Shown: one piece after another, positions 51,899-60,169 of the stretch
Layout of the letters: every line of letters starts with the position of its first letter
Position numbering within the stretch: position 1 is the first letter of the stretch
DNA from: Sulfobacillus sp.
GTDB lineage: Bacteria; Bacillota; Sulfobacillia; Sulfobacillales; Sulfobacillaceae
Length of the DNA stretch: 64,000 nt
Direction of reading: 5' to 3'
Assembly (NCBI GenBank): GCA_027309085.1
Contig: DAIDDL010000007.1
Location: forward strand, 41,301 to 105,300
Notes under the pieces: generated by a model
What the model was told of the DNA's origin: nothing
Databases searched by the model: none
What the model saw: only the letters and a program-made list of their open reading frames with translations
Made by a program: the position numbers and the translations under genes

Positions 51899-53047
51899 AT
51901 GGATCAGAACAAACGGCTGGCGGTAGGATTGATGTCTGGGACTTCGACGGATGGGATCGATGCGGCTGTGATCGAGGTGAAGCCCAGCGGGGAGCCCGCA
52001 TCGACTCTGGTGGCCAGCATCTTCCGGCCATTCAGTCCCGATGAACGCCAATGTCTGCTTGAGGCCGCCCAACCGAACGCTGCGGCCCTGCAGGTGAAGC
52101 GCGCCGATATCAGGCTCGGAGAATGGCTGGGGGATGCCGTGCAGGGACTGCTGTATGAGGCGGGACTTGCAGCCGGCGACATCCGGGTGATTGGAAGCCA
52201 CGGCCACACTGTCGCGCATTACCCTGAGCAAGGGATTAGCTGGCAGATTGGCAATCCGCACGTACTCGCGGAAAAAACCGGGATAGGGGTCGTGACGGAT
52301 TTCCGGCAGCGGGATGTGACACTCGGAGGCCAGGGAGCTCCGCTGGTTCCTTACTATGACTATGTCATGTTCCACAGCCGCTCTGAACCCCGGGTCCTGT
52401 TGAATCTCGGGGGAATTTCCAACCTGACCGTCCTCCAACCCTCCACGTCTATTGATTCGGTGACGGCGTGGGACGCCGGTCCCGCTAATATGATTCTGGA
52501 TGGGCTTATGATGGCTGCTAGCCACAACCTGGCGGTAATGGATGAGGGAGGGCGGCAGATGGCGCAGGGCCAGGTGAACCGGCGGCTGCTGCAGCAATGG
52601 CTGCGTCACCCTTATTTTGAGAAAGCGGCGCCCAAGTCCACAGGACGGGAGGAGTTTGGCCAGACCTACGTCCAGAAGCTCTGGGAGGATGGGGTGGCAG
52701 CCAATGCGTCCTTGCCGGACATTTTGGCGACTGCCGGTGAATTGATCGCCGTGACCATAGGCCGTTCTCTGGAGCGGGTTACCAAAGGCCCAGTGGCCCT
52801 GATTGCGGCTGGGGGAGGCACCCATAACCGGGCGCTGATGGCTAAAATCGCAGGGCAGCTCAATCTGGCCCGGCCGTGGCAGACCACTGGCGAGTATGGA
52901 ATTTCCGAGGACATCAAAGAAGCTATGGCATTTGCCTATTTCGGCTGGCAGTTTACCGAGAACATCCCCATTAACATTCCCCAGGTGACAGGAGCGAGGC
53001 GGGCGCAGATTATGGGAACGTTTACCCCAGCGGGCGGTGCAGTCTGA
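51899..53047 (+). CDS. anmK: Anhydro-N-acetylmuramic acid kinase
   Basis: 382 residues, ASKHA kinase that opens and phosphorylates 1,6-anhydro-MurNAc to MurNAc-6-P for wall recycling. Signature GLMSGTSTDGIDAAV at the start, GSHGHTVAHYPE, NLGGISNLTVL, WDAGPANMILDG and DIKEAMAFAYFGW. ATG at 51899 preferred over the frame to 51836; a G-rich ribosome-binding site lies 10 bp upstream. Its stop overlaps the start of the Nudix gene. Confidence 0.93.
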   Translation: MDQNKRLAVGLMSGTSTDGIDAAVIEVKPSGEPASTLVASIFRPFSPDERQCLLEAAQPNAAALQVKRADIRLGEWLGDAVQGLLYEAGLAAGDIRVIGSHGHTVAHYPEQGISWQIGNPHVLAEKTGIGVVTDFRQRDVTLGGQGAPLVPYYDYVMFHSRSEPRVLLNLGGISNLTVLQPSTSIDSVTAWDAGPANMILDGLMMAASHNLAVMDEGGRQMAQGQVNRRLLQQWLRHPYFEKAAPKSTGREEFGQTYVQKLWEDGVAANASLPDILATAGELIAVTIGRSLERVTKGPVALIAAGGGTHNRALMAKIAGQLNLARPWQTTGEYGISEDIKEAMAFAYFGWQFTENIPINIPQVTGARRAQIMGTFTPAGGAV

Positions 53048-53676
53048 TGGCCACCGAATATCTTGATGTCTTTGATAGCCAACACCAGCTGGCGGGCTAT
53101 GCCAGCCGGGAGGAAGTTCACCGTCTAGGACTGTGGCATCAGACGTTTCACTGCTGGATCGGCGGGCATTACCAAGGACGGTTGGCCATACTGGTGCAGC
53201 GTCGCGCCAAGGACAAGGCTAATCACCCAGGTCTTCTCGATATCTCCGCAGCGGGGCATCTTCAGCGGGGAGAGGGCCCTGAAGACGGCGTGAGGGAGAT
53301 TGAAGAGGAATTGGGTCTCCATATTGCGTTCGAACACCTGCGGTTTGTGAGTATGAGCCAGGAGTCGTTACGGACCGAGACGGAGTGGAACAACGAGTTT
53401 TGTTTTGAGTATGCCCATGTACTGAGCCGTCCCATCATTGGGGAGATGTTTTGCTTCCAGGACGCAGAGGTAGCCGCCCTATACGCAGCCGACCTGGAAT
53501 CGCTAGAATCGCTGTTTGCCTCTCGGGAGCCGGCCATTGTGCTGCATGGATGGGAAAATGGTCCACGGCAACTAGTGCCCGTGGACCATCTTGTTCGCTG
53601 TGGTGATTTTGTTCCGCGCCCCCTGGAATACTACCGGCGGTGGCTCGGCTGGTTTCGAGGTAGTGCGGGCAGCTAA
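53047..53676 (+). CDS. Nudix hydrolase, isopentenyl-diphosphate isomerase-like (YfcD type)
   Basis: 209 residues. Nudix box [20 protein letters not shown] plus GLH, preceded by [20 protein letters not shown] and [11 protein letters not shown], the pattern of the IDI-like/YfcD subgroup, whose substrates are mostly unknown. ATG at 53047 overlaps the anmK TGA, so it is coupled to it. The 3' end overlaps the convergent SDR by 4 bp. Confidence 0.88.
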   Translation: MATEYLDVFDSQHQLAGYASREEVHRLGLWHQTFHCWIGGHYQGRLAILVQRRAKDKANHPGLLDISAAGHLQRGEGPEDGVREIEEELGLHIAFEHLRFVSMSQESLRTETEWNNEFCFEYAHVLSRPIIGEMFCFQDAEVAALYAADLESLESLFASREPAIVLHGWENGPRQLVPVDHLVRCGDFVPRPLEYYRRWLGWFRGSAGS

Positions 53677-54419
53677 TTCAGCTGCTCCGTGGGCCGCACA
53701 ATGATTTCATTGACCGAGACAGACTCAGGCTGTTCGACGGCATAGGCAATAGCCGCCGCGATGGATTGACTGGTGAGTGGTGCGCCTGGCACCCTGGCGC
53801 TTAAAGCCGCCAAGGCGTCTTGGTCTGTGATGGTCGTCAGGAGCTCTGTTTCCACGAGTCCCGGGGAAATAATTGTCGCGCGGATATGGTAACGCCCGGA
53901 CACTTCCATGCGCAGTCCTTCCGTGATGGCGCGCACAGCGAACTTGGTTCCGCTGTACACCGCGCCCCCCATGCCAACCTTGTGCCCGGCGACGGACGAA
54001 ATGTTGATAATGTGCCCGGCGTTTTGCTTCATCATCACCGGCAGGGCTGCTGCGATGCCGAAGAGCACGCCTTTGATATTGACATCGACCATGCGCTCCC
54101 ATTCGTCCACATGAAGCTTGTCCAGGTAGGACAGTGGCATGAGCCCAGCGTTGTTAATCCACACATCGATGCGTCCAAAACGCTCGACGGCAAAGTCTCT
54201 TGCTTTTTCTACGGTCCCGCGGTGTGTCACGTCAACCGGCACAGCGGCCGCTTCGTGACCGGCCGCGACGATTTCTTGGACGATTTTCTCTAGACGGTCA
54301 ACCCGGCGTGCGGCCAAAACGACCCGTGCGCCGCGCGATGCCAACAACCTGCCGGTGGCCTCGCCAATGCCGCTGCTTGCCCCGGTAATCACGACCACTT
54401 TCCCTGAAACAGTATCCAT
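53673..54419 (-). CDS. Short-chain dehydrogenase/reductase (classical)
   Basis: 248 residues with all classical motifs: [50 protein letters not shown] (here only its last part, GGAVYSGTK, holds the YxxxK pair), and [14 protein letters not shown] at 54419 with GAGGA upstream. Substrate unknown; relatives are annotated as NADP-dependent 3-hydroxy acid or serine dehydrogenases. Confidence 0.9.
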   Translation of the reverse strand: MDTVSGKVVVITGASSGIGEATGRLLASRGARVVLAARRVDRLEKIVQEIVAAGHEAAAVPVDVTHRGTVEKARDFAVERFGRIDVWINNAGLMPLSYLDKLHVDEWERMVDVNIKGVLFGIAAALPVMMKQNAGHIINISSVAGHKVGMGGAVYSGTKFAVRAITEGLRMEVSGRYHIRATIISPGLVETELLTTITDQDALAALSARVPGAPLTSQSIAAAIAYAVEQPESVSVNEIIVRPTEQLN

Positions 54420-54582
54420 GGGTCCTCATCCCTTCTTGTATATCCTAGACTATTTTACAGGAACAGAAAGGAAATTCCCAATGCACGGAAGGTCGTGGGT
54501 TCGCGGCAATAGGCTACACTAAAAGGGAGGAAGAAATGGTGCCTTGCATGATTTCTTAGGGGGGCCGGGAAGGAGTGGTACC

Positions 54583-55995
54583 GTGGCTGCAAATCCGTGG
54601 GTTTTAGGGATAGACATTGGCAGCACCCATGTCAAAGCGGTTGCGCTGGACCGTGGCGGAGAGCCGGCATACCGCTGGCAGAAGGCGCCCCAGTTGTTCA
54701 CAGGGACGATGGGAGCATTTGAACAGGATCCTTACGAAATTGAGCAAATGGTTAAAACCGTCATGGCCGAATGCCGGCAACAGGCGCCACTGTCGGCGGT
54801 TGCGTTCAGCATAGCGATGCATACTTTTGTAGTGGTTGACGAACGTGGACAGGCGGTGACACGGTCATGGACGTGGATGGACCGAAGAGGCGAGGCCGCA
54901 GCCGAGGCGCTTAGAGCACAAGGAAAGGCCGGAGAGTGGTATGCACGCACGGGGTGTCCGGTCTATCCCATGTCCCCTGCGGTCAAATGGCTCTCTCTGA
55001 GCAGCCGCACTCCGGGGACGCGGCCCGTGTCACTCAAAGACTGGCTGATTTTCCGGCTGACCGGCCGCTGGGTCACAGACTACTCGACAGCCGCTGCGAG
55101 TGGCATGATGGACCTGACAGGCCGGTGGGATGGGGAGATTCTCACTACTTTAGGGTTGGACAGCGAGCAAATGCCAGCCATTGCCTCAAGCGACACCGCG
55201 ATCAACGGGTACGTGGCGGGCGGCAGTGATGGGGCTATGGCCCACTACGGTCTGGGTGTGCGTCCAGATTCGGCCCAGGGCGTCCTATCGTGGGGAACCT
55301 CTGCGGCTATCCGGGTCACCCGGTCCCGTGTGAGTGCAGATGAATTCGTTCCTCACGGAAGCTTTGCTTACTTCATGGGACCCTCCCATGGATATCTTCT
55401 GGGCCAAGCCTCGTCCAATGCTGGCAACATTTTGGCATGGGCAAGCGGCCTTCTGGGTCTAGTGCCCGGTGAGATCGTCCGCGTGGGAGAGGAAATGGCA
55501 TCCGGACCGGAAAATTTGCCGCGCTTTGTTCCGTACCTGTACGGTGAACGGTCTCCATTCTGGAATGAAAGGCTGACAGGGTCTTTTTTGGGATTGCGTC
55601 CGGAACACGGTAAGGCGCATCTGGCGGGTGCCGTCGTGGTTGCACTGCTGAGCCTCCTCAAAGGAGCTCTGAACCGTCTGGAAGCCTCTGTAGGTCGGGT
55701 GGACAGCCTCGGAGTGGGGGAGGGCACTGGGCGGGACCGGTGGGGACAACTGCTGGCTGATATGCTGGAAGTGCCCTTGGAGCAGTCTGTGCCAGCAGAT
55801 GCCTCAGCTTGGGGGGCCGCTATGCTGGCAGCTGACACGTGCGGGTGGAGACTGCCCCCGCGAGGGACAGTCTCCACGGTGATTCAACCCGCCGGCAACC
55901 CCAAGCTGCGGGAAAGGGTGGCACGGCAGGTGCGGGACATGGACGCCATGCCGGCCGAATGGCAGGAAGGGGTGGCAGATGGCCAGCACTCTTGA
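54583..55995 (+). CDS. FGGY-family carbohydrate kinase (gluconokinase-like)
   Basis: 470 residues. ASKHA sugar kinase: phosphate-1 motif LGIDIGSTHVKAVAL, SWTWMDRRGEAAAEAL, GMMDLTGRWDGEIL, the adenosine site SWGTSAAIRV and LLGQASSNAGNILAWASGL. This spacing is nearest to gluconokinase/xylulokinase; the substrate is not certain. GTG at 54583 follows GGAAGGAG by 8 bp. Overlaps the next gene by 17 bp. Confidence 0.88.
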   Translation: MAANPWVLGIDIGSTHVKAVALDRGGEPAYRWQKAPQLFTGTMGAFEQDPYEIEQMVKTVMAECRQQAPLSAVAFSIAMHTFVVVDERGQAVTRSWTWMDRRGEAAAEALRAQGKAGEWYARTGCPVYPMSPAVKWLSLSSRTPGTRPVSLKDWLIFRLTGRWVTDYSTAAASGMMDLTGRWDGEILTTLGLDSEQMPAIASSDTAINGYVAGGSDGAMAHYGLGVRPDSAQGVLSWGTSAAIRVTRSRVSADEFVPHGSFAYFMGPSHGYLLGQASSNAGNILAWASGLLGLVPGEIVRVGEEMASGPENLPRFVPYLYGERSPFWNERLTGSFLGLRPEHGKAHLAGAVVVALLSLLKGALNRLEASVGRVDSLGVGEGTGRDRWGQLLADMLEVPLEQSVPADASAWGAAMLAADTCGWRLPPRGTVSTVIQPAGNPKLRERVARQVRDMDAMPAEWQEGVADGQHS

Positions 55996-56524
55996 AACGG
56001 AAGGGGGAGGGACCGGCAACCGGCGGCCAATTCTCACCGTGGTCTTCCGCCCTGGCTGCTCCGGCTGCGCATTGCTGGAGCGCCGCACACTGCGCGACCA
56101 GCGGGTCATCCGGGAAATTGACGGGAACTGGAACCTAACGGTCAAAATGGACGAGATGCCGTCTGATGTCATTTGGTACCCGACCATGATTACCCTGACG
56201 GCCGACCACAAGCCTCTCATGCGGGAAGAAGGATTTCTGCCGCCTTACGAGTTTATTCCCTTTTTGCGTCTGGCGCGGGTGTTCGGTGGTCTTCGTGCTG
56301 GAGAGTATGAGCAGGCTGTCGAGACGCTTGCGGCCACGTGTCAGGAATTCCCCCAAAGCGGGTGGATTCCTGAATGCCTCTACTACCAAGGAGTTGCAAG
56401 CCACTTGGCGGGACGTCCACGGGATGTTGCTAAAATATGGCGTGATTTGCGCGATTCCTATCCCCGCAGTGTGTGGGCCCATAAGGCCAGCCTCTCCTGG
56501 GAGCCTGAGGCCGACCTGCGTTAG
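55979..56524 (+). CDS. Thioredoxin-fold protein with C-terminal helical repeats
   Basis: 181 residues. Thioredoxin-like start TVVFRPGCSGCALLERRTL has a CSGC pair at about 27-30, then the cis-Pro segment WYPTMITL. Residues about 95-170 are helical and TPR-like (GEYEQAVETLAATCQEFP, then CLYYQGVASHLAGRPRDVAK). Such a Trx-TPR design suggests a redox-linked adaptor. ATG at 55979 lies within the sugar kinase 3' end. Exact role unknown. Confidence 0.75.
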   Translation: MASTLETEGGGTGNRRPILTVVFRPGCSGCALLERRTLRDQRVIREIDGNWNLTVKMDEMPSDVIWYPTMITLTADHKPLMREEGFLPPYEFIPFLRLARVFGGLRAGEYEQAVETLAATCQEFPQSGWIPECLYYQGVASHLAGRPRDVAKIWRDLRDSYPRSVWAHKASLSWEPEADLR

Positions 56525-56803
56525 TCAGTGTCGGATTGTGAAACCGGTGTCATCTTGGCGGGCTATCTCCGCCTGCTCAACACGGCCGACGCGGGCCAGT
56601 GCTGGGCCCTGGTTTAGCCACATCACGAATGTCTCGAGATGCGCACTCCCGCCCTCGGCTTCGAGTTCCACTTGGTTTCTGTGCGCCGAATTCTTCACCC
56701 AGCCGCTCAACCCTAATTGGGCGGCCTTCTCCCATGCGGCATAGCGGAATCCCACCCCTTGGACGCGCCCGTAAACCGTGATTCGCAATCGTTTAGCCAA
56801 CAT
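56525..56803 (-). CDS. acyP: Acylphosphatase
   Basis: 92 residues, the family's standard size. Motif YGRVQGVGFRYAAWEKA supplies the phosphate-binding loop and catalytic Arg; GWVKNSAHRNQVELEAEG contains the catalytic Asn. Hydrolyses acyl phosphates such as carbamoyl or 1,3-bisphosphoglycerate. Convergent with the Trx-like gene; stops abut. Confidence 0.93.
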   Translation of the reverse strand: MLAKRLRITVYGRVQGVGFRYAAWEKAAQLGLSGWVKNSAHRNQVELEAEGGSAHLETFVMWLNQGPALARVGRVEQAEIARQDDTGFTIRH

Positions 56804-56903
56804 GATTCCCTCCCAATGCTTGCTGCGACGTTACTTGTTCTGAATTATTGTAAGAGTTCATTGTGATCCTCCGCAAATCTAACATAAAATCAATGAAATT
56901 CCC

Positions 56904-56932
56904 TTGAAACGTGACACGCTTTATTGTAAAAT
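56904..56932 (+). promoter_or_regulatory. Sigma-A promoter upstream of the HTH and zinc-finger genes
   Basis: TTGAAA (56904-56909), 17-bp spacer, TAAAAT (56927-56932). Predicted start near 56939, leaving a leader of about 175 nt in which no known RNA motif was recognised. Confidence 0.75.
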
Positions 56933-57112
56933 AACCACAGGTTAATTAAATAATGGCAGGAAACGATGCAGCAGCGGTAGCGAAGCTAGGAAAATGTCAG
57001 GATCGGGACGCATGGCTGGCCGGAAACTGACAGTGGTAAAAGCAAGGAAGCAACGTATTGACCGCGACATGGGACCTAAAGAAGATGGTTGGCTAAAACG
57101 GAGGAAATGACT

Positions 57113-57514
57113 GTGCGAAATGATACCGCTGGATATTCGACCGCTCCTGAGAGAGGTTCGTGGCAAGTGACGCGTCTGTTCGATTCTGTTCCGGCATCTG
57201 TCCGCGCCACATTTGCACAAGAAAAGCTGGGCGGGCTATTGGAGGAAACTACTTATAGCCGCGAGCTCTTGTGGACATTGCAGGTGTACCTAGAAAGCAA
57301 TGGCCAGGCCCGTGAAGCCGCTAAACGCTTATATGTTCACCGCAACACCTTGGCTTACCGGTTGGAGCGTTTGCAAGCACTGCTGGGTTGCGACTTGAAG
57401 GATCTGGATGCAGTAATTGATTTACGGTTAGCCCTCGAGTTCTATCACAATATCTCACTGGAGAATGGAGGAAATGATGATGTCGAAATCGCGGAGATTA
57501 CCCGTGTTCCCTAA
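57113..57514 (+). CDS. Stand-alone PucR/CdaR-type HTH protein
   Basis: 133 residues corresponding to the C-terminal DNA-binding part of PucR/CdaR regulators: TLQVYLESNGQAREAAKRLY, VHRNTLAYRLERLQALLG and DAVIDLRLALEFY. The usual large sensory N-terminus is absent; about 55 unrelated residues precede the HTH. GTG at 57113 lies 8 bp after GGAGG; ATG 57107 is too close to it. The 3' end overlaps the zinc-finger gene by 35 bp in another frame. Confidence 0.8.
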   Translation: MRNDTAGYSTAPERGSWQVTRLFDSVPASVRATFAQEKLGGLLEETTYSRELLWTLQVYLESNGQAREAAKRLYVHRNTLAYRLERLQALLGCDLKDLDAVIDLRLALEFYHNISLENGGNDDVEIAEITRVP

Positions 57515-57698
57515 GTCGCCCAAGGGGGAGTGGAAGGATTGCGACCAGTGCTTTGGACATGGGGAAGATATTTGTCCGGAATGTGAAGGAGAGGGTTGTG
57601 CCAGTTGCGGTCAGCGCGGATATGCTGTGTGCCGCCTGTGTCATGGCAGCGGTGAGGTGCGCGTCGACGAGATCACTTGGGTAGCGGTGCAATCTTAA
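57480..57698 (+). CDS. Stand-alone DnaJ-type zinc finger protein
   Basis: 72 residues. Four CxxC pairs: C21/C24 (CDQCFGHG), C32/C35 (CPECEGEG), C40/C43 (CASCGQRG) and C51/C54 (CRLCHGSG). This is the cysteine-rich region of DnaJ without J-domain or substrate-binding domains. Likely binds two zinc ions and may act as a thiol chaperone. Third of three tandem ATGs (57480) has the best spacing to GGAGGA. The gene begins inside the HTH gene. Confidence 0.85.
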   Translation: MSKSRRLPVFPKSPKGEWKDCDQCFGHGEDICPECEGEGCASCGQRGYAVCRLCHGSGEVRVDEITWVAVQS

Positions 57699-57738
57699 TG
57701 TGGAGGGCGAGAATCCCAGTAAATCTTTTGCAAGGCTG

Positions 57739-57784
57739 AACGGCACCGATTTGAGGGCTATCCCACAAATCGGTGCCGTTTTCG
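57739..57784 (+). terminator. Strong terminator after the zinc-finger gene
   Basis: 15-nt arms 57739-57753 and 57766-57780 pair perfectly (AACGGCACCGATTTG with its complement) and are followed by TTTT across the end of the arm. Confidence 0.88.
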
Positions 57785-58082
57785 ATTTAGGGTTAGGGAG
57801 ATGCAATGACGACGCGAGCATTGTGTGGGGAGAGCAGGACCAGGCTTGCGTCGTGGAAACAGGATGAGCGCAACCCGTTGGAGGAAGCCGGTGCTGACTT
57901 CTTGGACCGCTGTGCCTGTTCTCTGTAGGCGCCCGTGAATACGCCGGACCTTGCCACCCATAGTCTGCCATGAATGGAGGCGGCTTGAGAGCGGCAGGAA
58001 AGCAATGCGCTCATATATCGCCCTATAGAAATAATTCTGTTAAAAAAGGTGAAGATGGCTTTTAGGACTAGTATAGAAGAGC
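57785..58082. other. Intergenic region, about 300 bp
   Basis: A 41-codon open frame (57805-57930) with AGGGAG upstream is the only candidate gene; its product (cysteine-containing, no family) is not convincing. Otherwise nothing recognised. Confidence 0.35.
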
Positions 58083-58088
58083 TATAAT
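58083..58088 (+). promoter_or_regulatory. -10 element of the 54-residue peptide gene
   Basis: TATAAT, perfect, with a weak TTTTAG at -35 spacing (58060-58065). About 45 bp before the start codon. Confidence 0.55.
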
Positions 58089-58131
58089 GTCTGTAGTTGA
58101 CAGTTCATTATTATAAATGGAGGTAAGGAAA

Positions 58132-58296
58132 ATGGCTCAATACGGTGGCGTGGAAGTGAAGACCTCGGGAACTTTGCAGGCGGGTGGCAGTCGTATGGGC
58201 TCAGAGTTGATGGATGTTACCGTGTTTGGACTGTTTTTCATTTTAAGTGCCTTATTTGTTATCATGGCTGGGTATTTTGTGATGGCATGGCTATAG
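58132..58296 (+). CDS. 54-residue single-helix membrane peptide
   Basis: ATG at 58132 with GGAGGTAAGG upstream, 54 codons, TAG at 58296. N-terminal half is polar and glycine-rich (YGGVEVKTSGTLQAGG); the C-terminal half is one helix (about 28-52, DVTVFGLFFILSALFVIMAG). It has its own promoter and a strong terminator, so it is a free transcription unit. No family recognised. Could be a small oxidase subunit, a stress peptide or a sporulation peptide; none can be chosen. Confidence 0.7.
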   Translation: MAQYGGVEVKTSGTLQAGGSRMGSELMDVTVFGLFFILSALFVIMAGYFVMAWL

Positions 58297-58315
58297 GTTT
58301 GCTCACGCATCGGCG

Positions 58316-58349
58316 CAAAAAGACCGGCTGCTGGGTAGCGGTCTTTTTT
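58316..58349 (+). terminator. Terminator of the small peptide gene
   Basis: AAGACCG (58319-58325) pairs with CGGTCTT (58339-58345), extended by an A tract before and eight T after. Confidence 0.85.
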
Positions 58350-58445
58350 TTATGGCGTGAGGTAGGTAGGGATCATGTGGCTCAGCTGAATTCATAAAAC
58401 GGGACCGGGTCTTTGCAGCGGCGTTCCGGCTTGCCCTTAAGCAGA

Positions 58446-58557
58446 CTTGGCGTACTCAAGCGCATGCCGCATAGCACACGCCAAGAACTCTTTGGGGTTT
58501 TAGCCTCGCGGCCTGTTGCCCTATGGCAGGAGCCTGCGAACAATAGGCGCGGTTTTT
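58446..58557 (+). ncRNA. Possible structured RNA
   Basis: CTTGGCGT (58446-58453) pairs with ACGCCAAG (58478-58485); further downstream are nested GC-rich complementary segments (58501-58551) ending in a five-T run at 58553-58557. No known RNA family recognised. The rest of 58350-58579 holds no supported gene. Confidence 0.25.
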
Positions 58558-58579
58558 CATGACCCTGTGAAGTGAATTT

Positions 58580-58588
58580 TGATATACT
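58580..58588 (+). promoter_or_regulatory. Extended -10 promoter before the thioesterase gene
   Basis: TGATATACT fits the extended -10 form. No clear -35. Confidence 0.5.
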
Positions 58589-58754
58589 GGACGAGCAAGG
58601 CTCACCACAACAGGTGATGGCGTCTTCTTCCTTGAGCTGGCATTGGAGTAACTGCTAGCCGTGATCGGGGGAACGCCGTGCGCGAGACAGCACGGGCGGT
58701 CTCTCTAAAGATTGAGTGGAGGCGGACGCCCTATTGTCAACAGGGGGCGGTTTG

Positions 58755-59228
58755 GTGGACGAGAGAATCAGCGGGCAGTCACAGTCTAAGCCACTGCCGC
58801 CCAGCGAGGCCAACGGATATCCTTTCTTTTCATGGGCGGGTTTGCGCATTGTAGAAGCCGCCAACGGCTCTGCTACACTGGAGTTGGATGTTGAGCATCA
58901 TCACCGCGGTGGAGGGGGCACGAACGCTGTTAACGGCGGGATCACAGCGTATATGTTCGATGGCTTGCTGGGGGTGGCGGTGCGTTCAGCCTGGGACCCC
59001 GGTGTCAGCGGGCAGGTCACCATCTCCCTGAATATCCAATATCTGAGAATGATTCAGGCCGAGAAGAAAGTGGTAGGACATGCTCGCGTGACTAGAAAAG
59101 GGGCCAGCACTGTATTTGTCGAGGGCGAAATATTTGATGAATCGGGAACAGTCTGCGCGAAATGTGTGGGGATTTACAAATTGTTCCGTCAGCGCGGATC
59201 AGGGATTAATGCTCCATTGGTAGACTAG
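58755..59228 (+). CDS. PaaI-type hot-dog thioesterase
   Basis: 157 residues. Hot-dog fold of the PaaI/DUF4442 kind: GLRIVEAANGSATLELDVEH, then AVNGGITAYMFDGLLGVAV (catalytic region) and TISLNIQYLRM. Hydrolyses an acyl-CoA, probably aromatic or medium chain. Start unclear: GTG 58755 has a G-rich site just upstream; the frame extends to GTG 58716. Strand and position suggest it is transcribed from the promoter at 58580. Confidence 0.8.
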   Translation: MDERISGQSQSKPLPPSEANGYPFFSWAGLRIVEAANGSATLELDVEHHHRGGGGTNAVNGGITAYMFDGLLGVAVRSAWDPGVSGQVTISLNIQYLRMIQAEKKVVGHARVTRKGASTVFVEGEIFDESGTVCAKCVGIYKLFRQRGSGINAPLVD

Positions 59229-59633
59229 CCGGGGAGAGTGCTCTCGCCAATCCGACTATGACCGGTCCTGGGACGCTCGGTGAGTTGGATGCATACCCTC
59301 AAAAAGGAGCTTCCGCCAGCTTTGGCTCTAGGGGGCGGGATCACAGCGAGCTGGGGCGTTCGCGAGCGTCATGTTTGCTGCGGTCAACTCTGTCCAGCCG
59401 CCCCTCATGCGATATTCTGAAAAAGCCGTTTGGGCTGAAGATCGCAGCAGGGGGAAAATGGCCTGATATGGCGGGGGGCGCTCCGCGCTCCCGGCGGGAC
59501 GCTGGGGGCGACCGAAACCTTCTTCTGGCAATGATGCCCACCGAGCATTGGAACCGCTGGCTAAGGCGCTGGAGAGTCTTTCACCGAAGCGATTGTCCGT
59601 CAGTTAGAGAAGCTGGCAAGCACAGGGATGACC
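59229..59633. other. Region of about 400 bp, possible gene remnant
   Basis: Near 59525-59630 two adjoining plus-strand frames read RALEPLAKALESLSPK and EAIVRQLEKLASTG, which together look like one helical protein broken by a frameshift. No intact gene. The rest shows nothing recognised. Confidence 0.3.
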
Positions 59634-59945
59634 TTACCGCCGGGGATGTTTCCATGTCATCTCTGGGTCTTCTTCCTGGGCGCGGAGGTAATGGTCTCCC
59701 GCGCGCGCAATCATAAAATAGGTGTGGTTGCGGTGCTTAACGGACTTCGCGCGGCGGTGATAGTATTTCACAATCCGCCCTTCCACGCGTTCGATAAAAT
59801 CTATGGATTCGAGGTCGGCGAGCCGCTCGCGCATGGACGCCACGTCGATGTTAAATCGGGCGGCAAGCAGTTTGGCGTAGTCGGGACCCAAAGTCTTAAG
59901 ATATTTCAATAGTTTGAGATCAGTCGAGTCGAGTTCACGTTCCAT
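59634..59945 (-). CDS. DUF2250 winged-helix protein
   Basis: 103 residues matching DUF2250: LKLLKYLKTLGPDYAKLLAA, ERLADLESIDFIERVEGRIV and VKHRNHTYFMIARAGDHYLR. The fold is a winged helix, probably DNA-binding; the family is best known from archaea and some Firmicutes. ATG at 59945 follows GGGAGAG by 5 bp. Confidence 0.78.
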   Translation of the reverse strand: MERELDSTDLKLLKYLKTLGPDYAKLLAARFNIDVASMRERLADLESIDFIERVEGRIVKYYHRRAKSVKHRNHTYFMIARAGDHYLRAQEEDPEMTWKHPRR

Positions 59946-60118
59946 AGTCTCTCCCTCTGTGGGGTAGTGCGCAGCCTAGTTTGAAGGCTTGTGGCTGCGG
60001 TCGTGGGATGATTTGCCCTTTTATTTTAACACACCGCCCCGGCACGGGAGATGGGGCGTTTGTTGGGCGGGGGCTAGATCCTGCTGGCCAATATTGTGAG
60101 TCAAGAGACGGCGCCCTC

Positions 60119-60169
60119 CCCGTATCGCAAGTGCGCCACACCATCTTAGTGGCGCGCTTGCGATACGGG
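60119..60169. repeat. 21-bp inverted repeat at the end of the lipoprotein gene
   Basis: Arms 60119-60139 and 60149-60169 are complementary with a single wobble; the 9-nt loop contains the stop codon (60146-60148, minus strand) of the lipoprotein gene. No T tract. Confidence 0.75.

Noticed and set aside
51776..52825. 349-codon minus-strand frame opposite anmK
   Set aside because: Antisense to a well-supported kinase; low-complexity product.
56953..57030. 25-codon frame in the leader of the HTH gene
   Set aside because: No ribosome-binding site and no distinctive composition.
59258..59716. 152-codon plus-strand frame after the thioesterase
   Set aside because: It overlaps the DUF2250 gene on the other strand, has no recognisable features, and its useful segments fall in two frames; listed only as a possible remnant.
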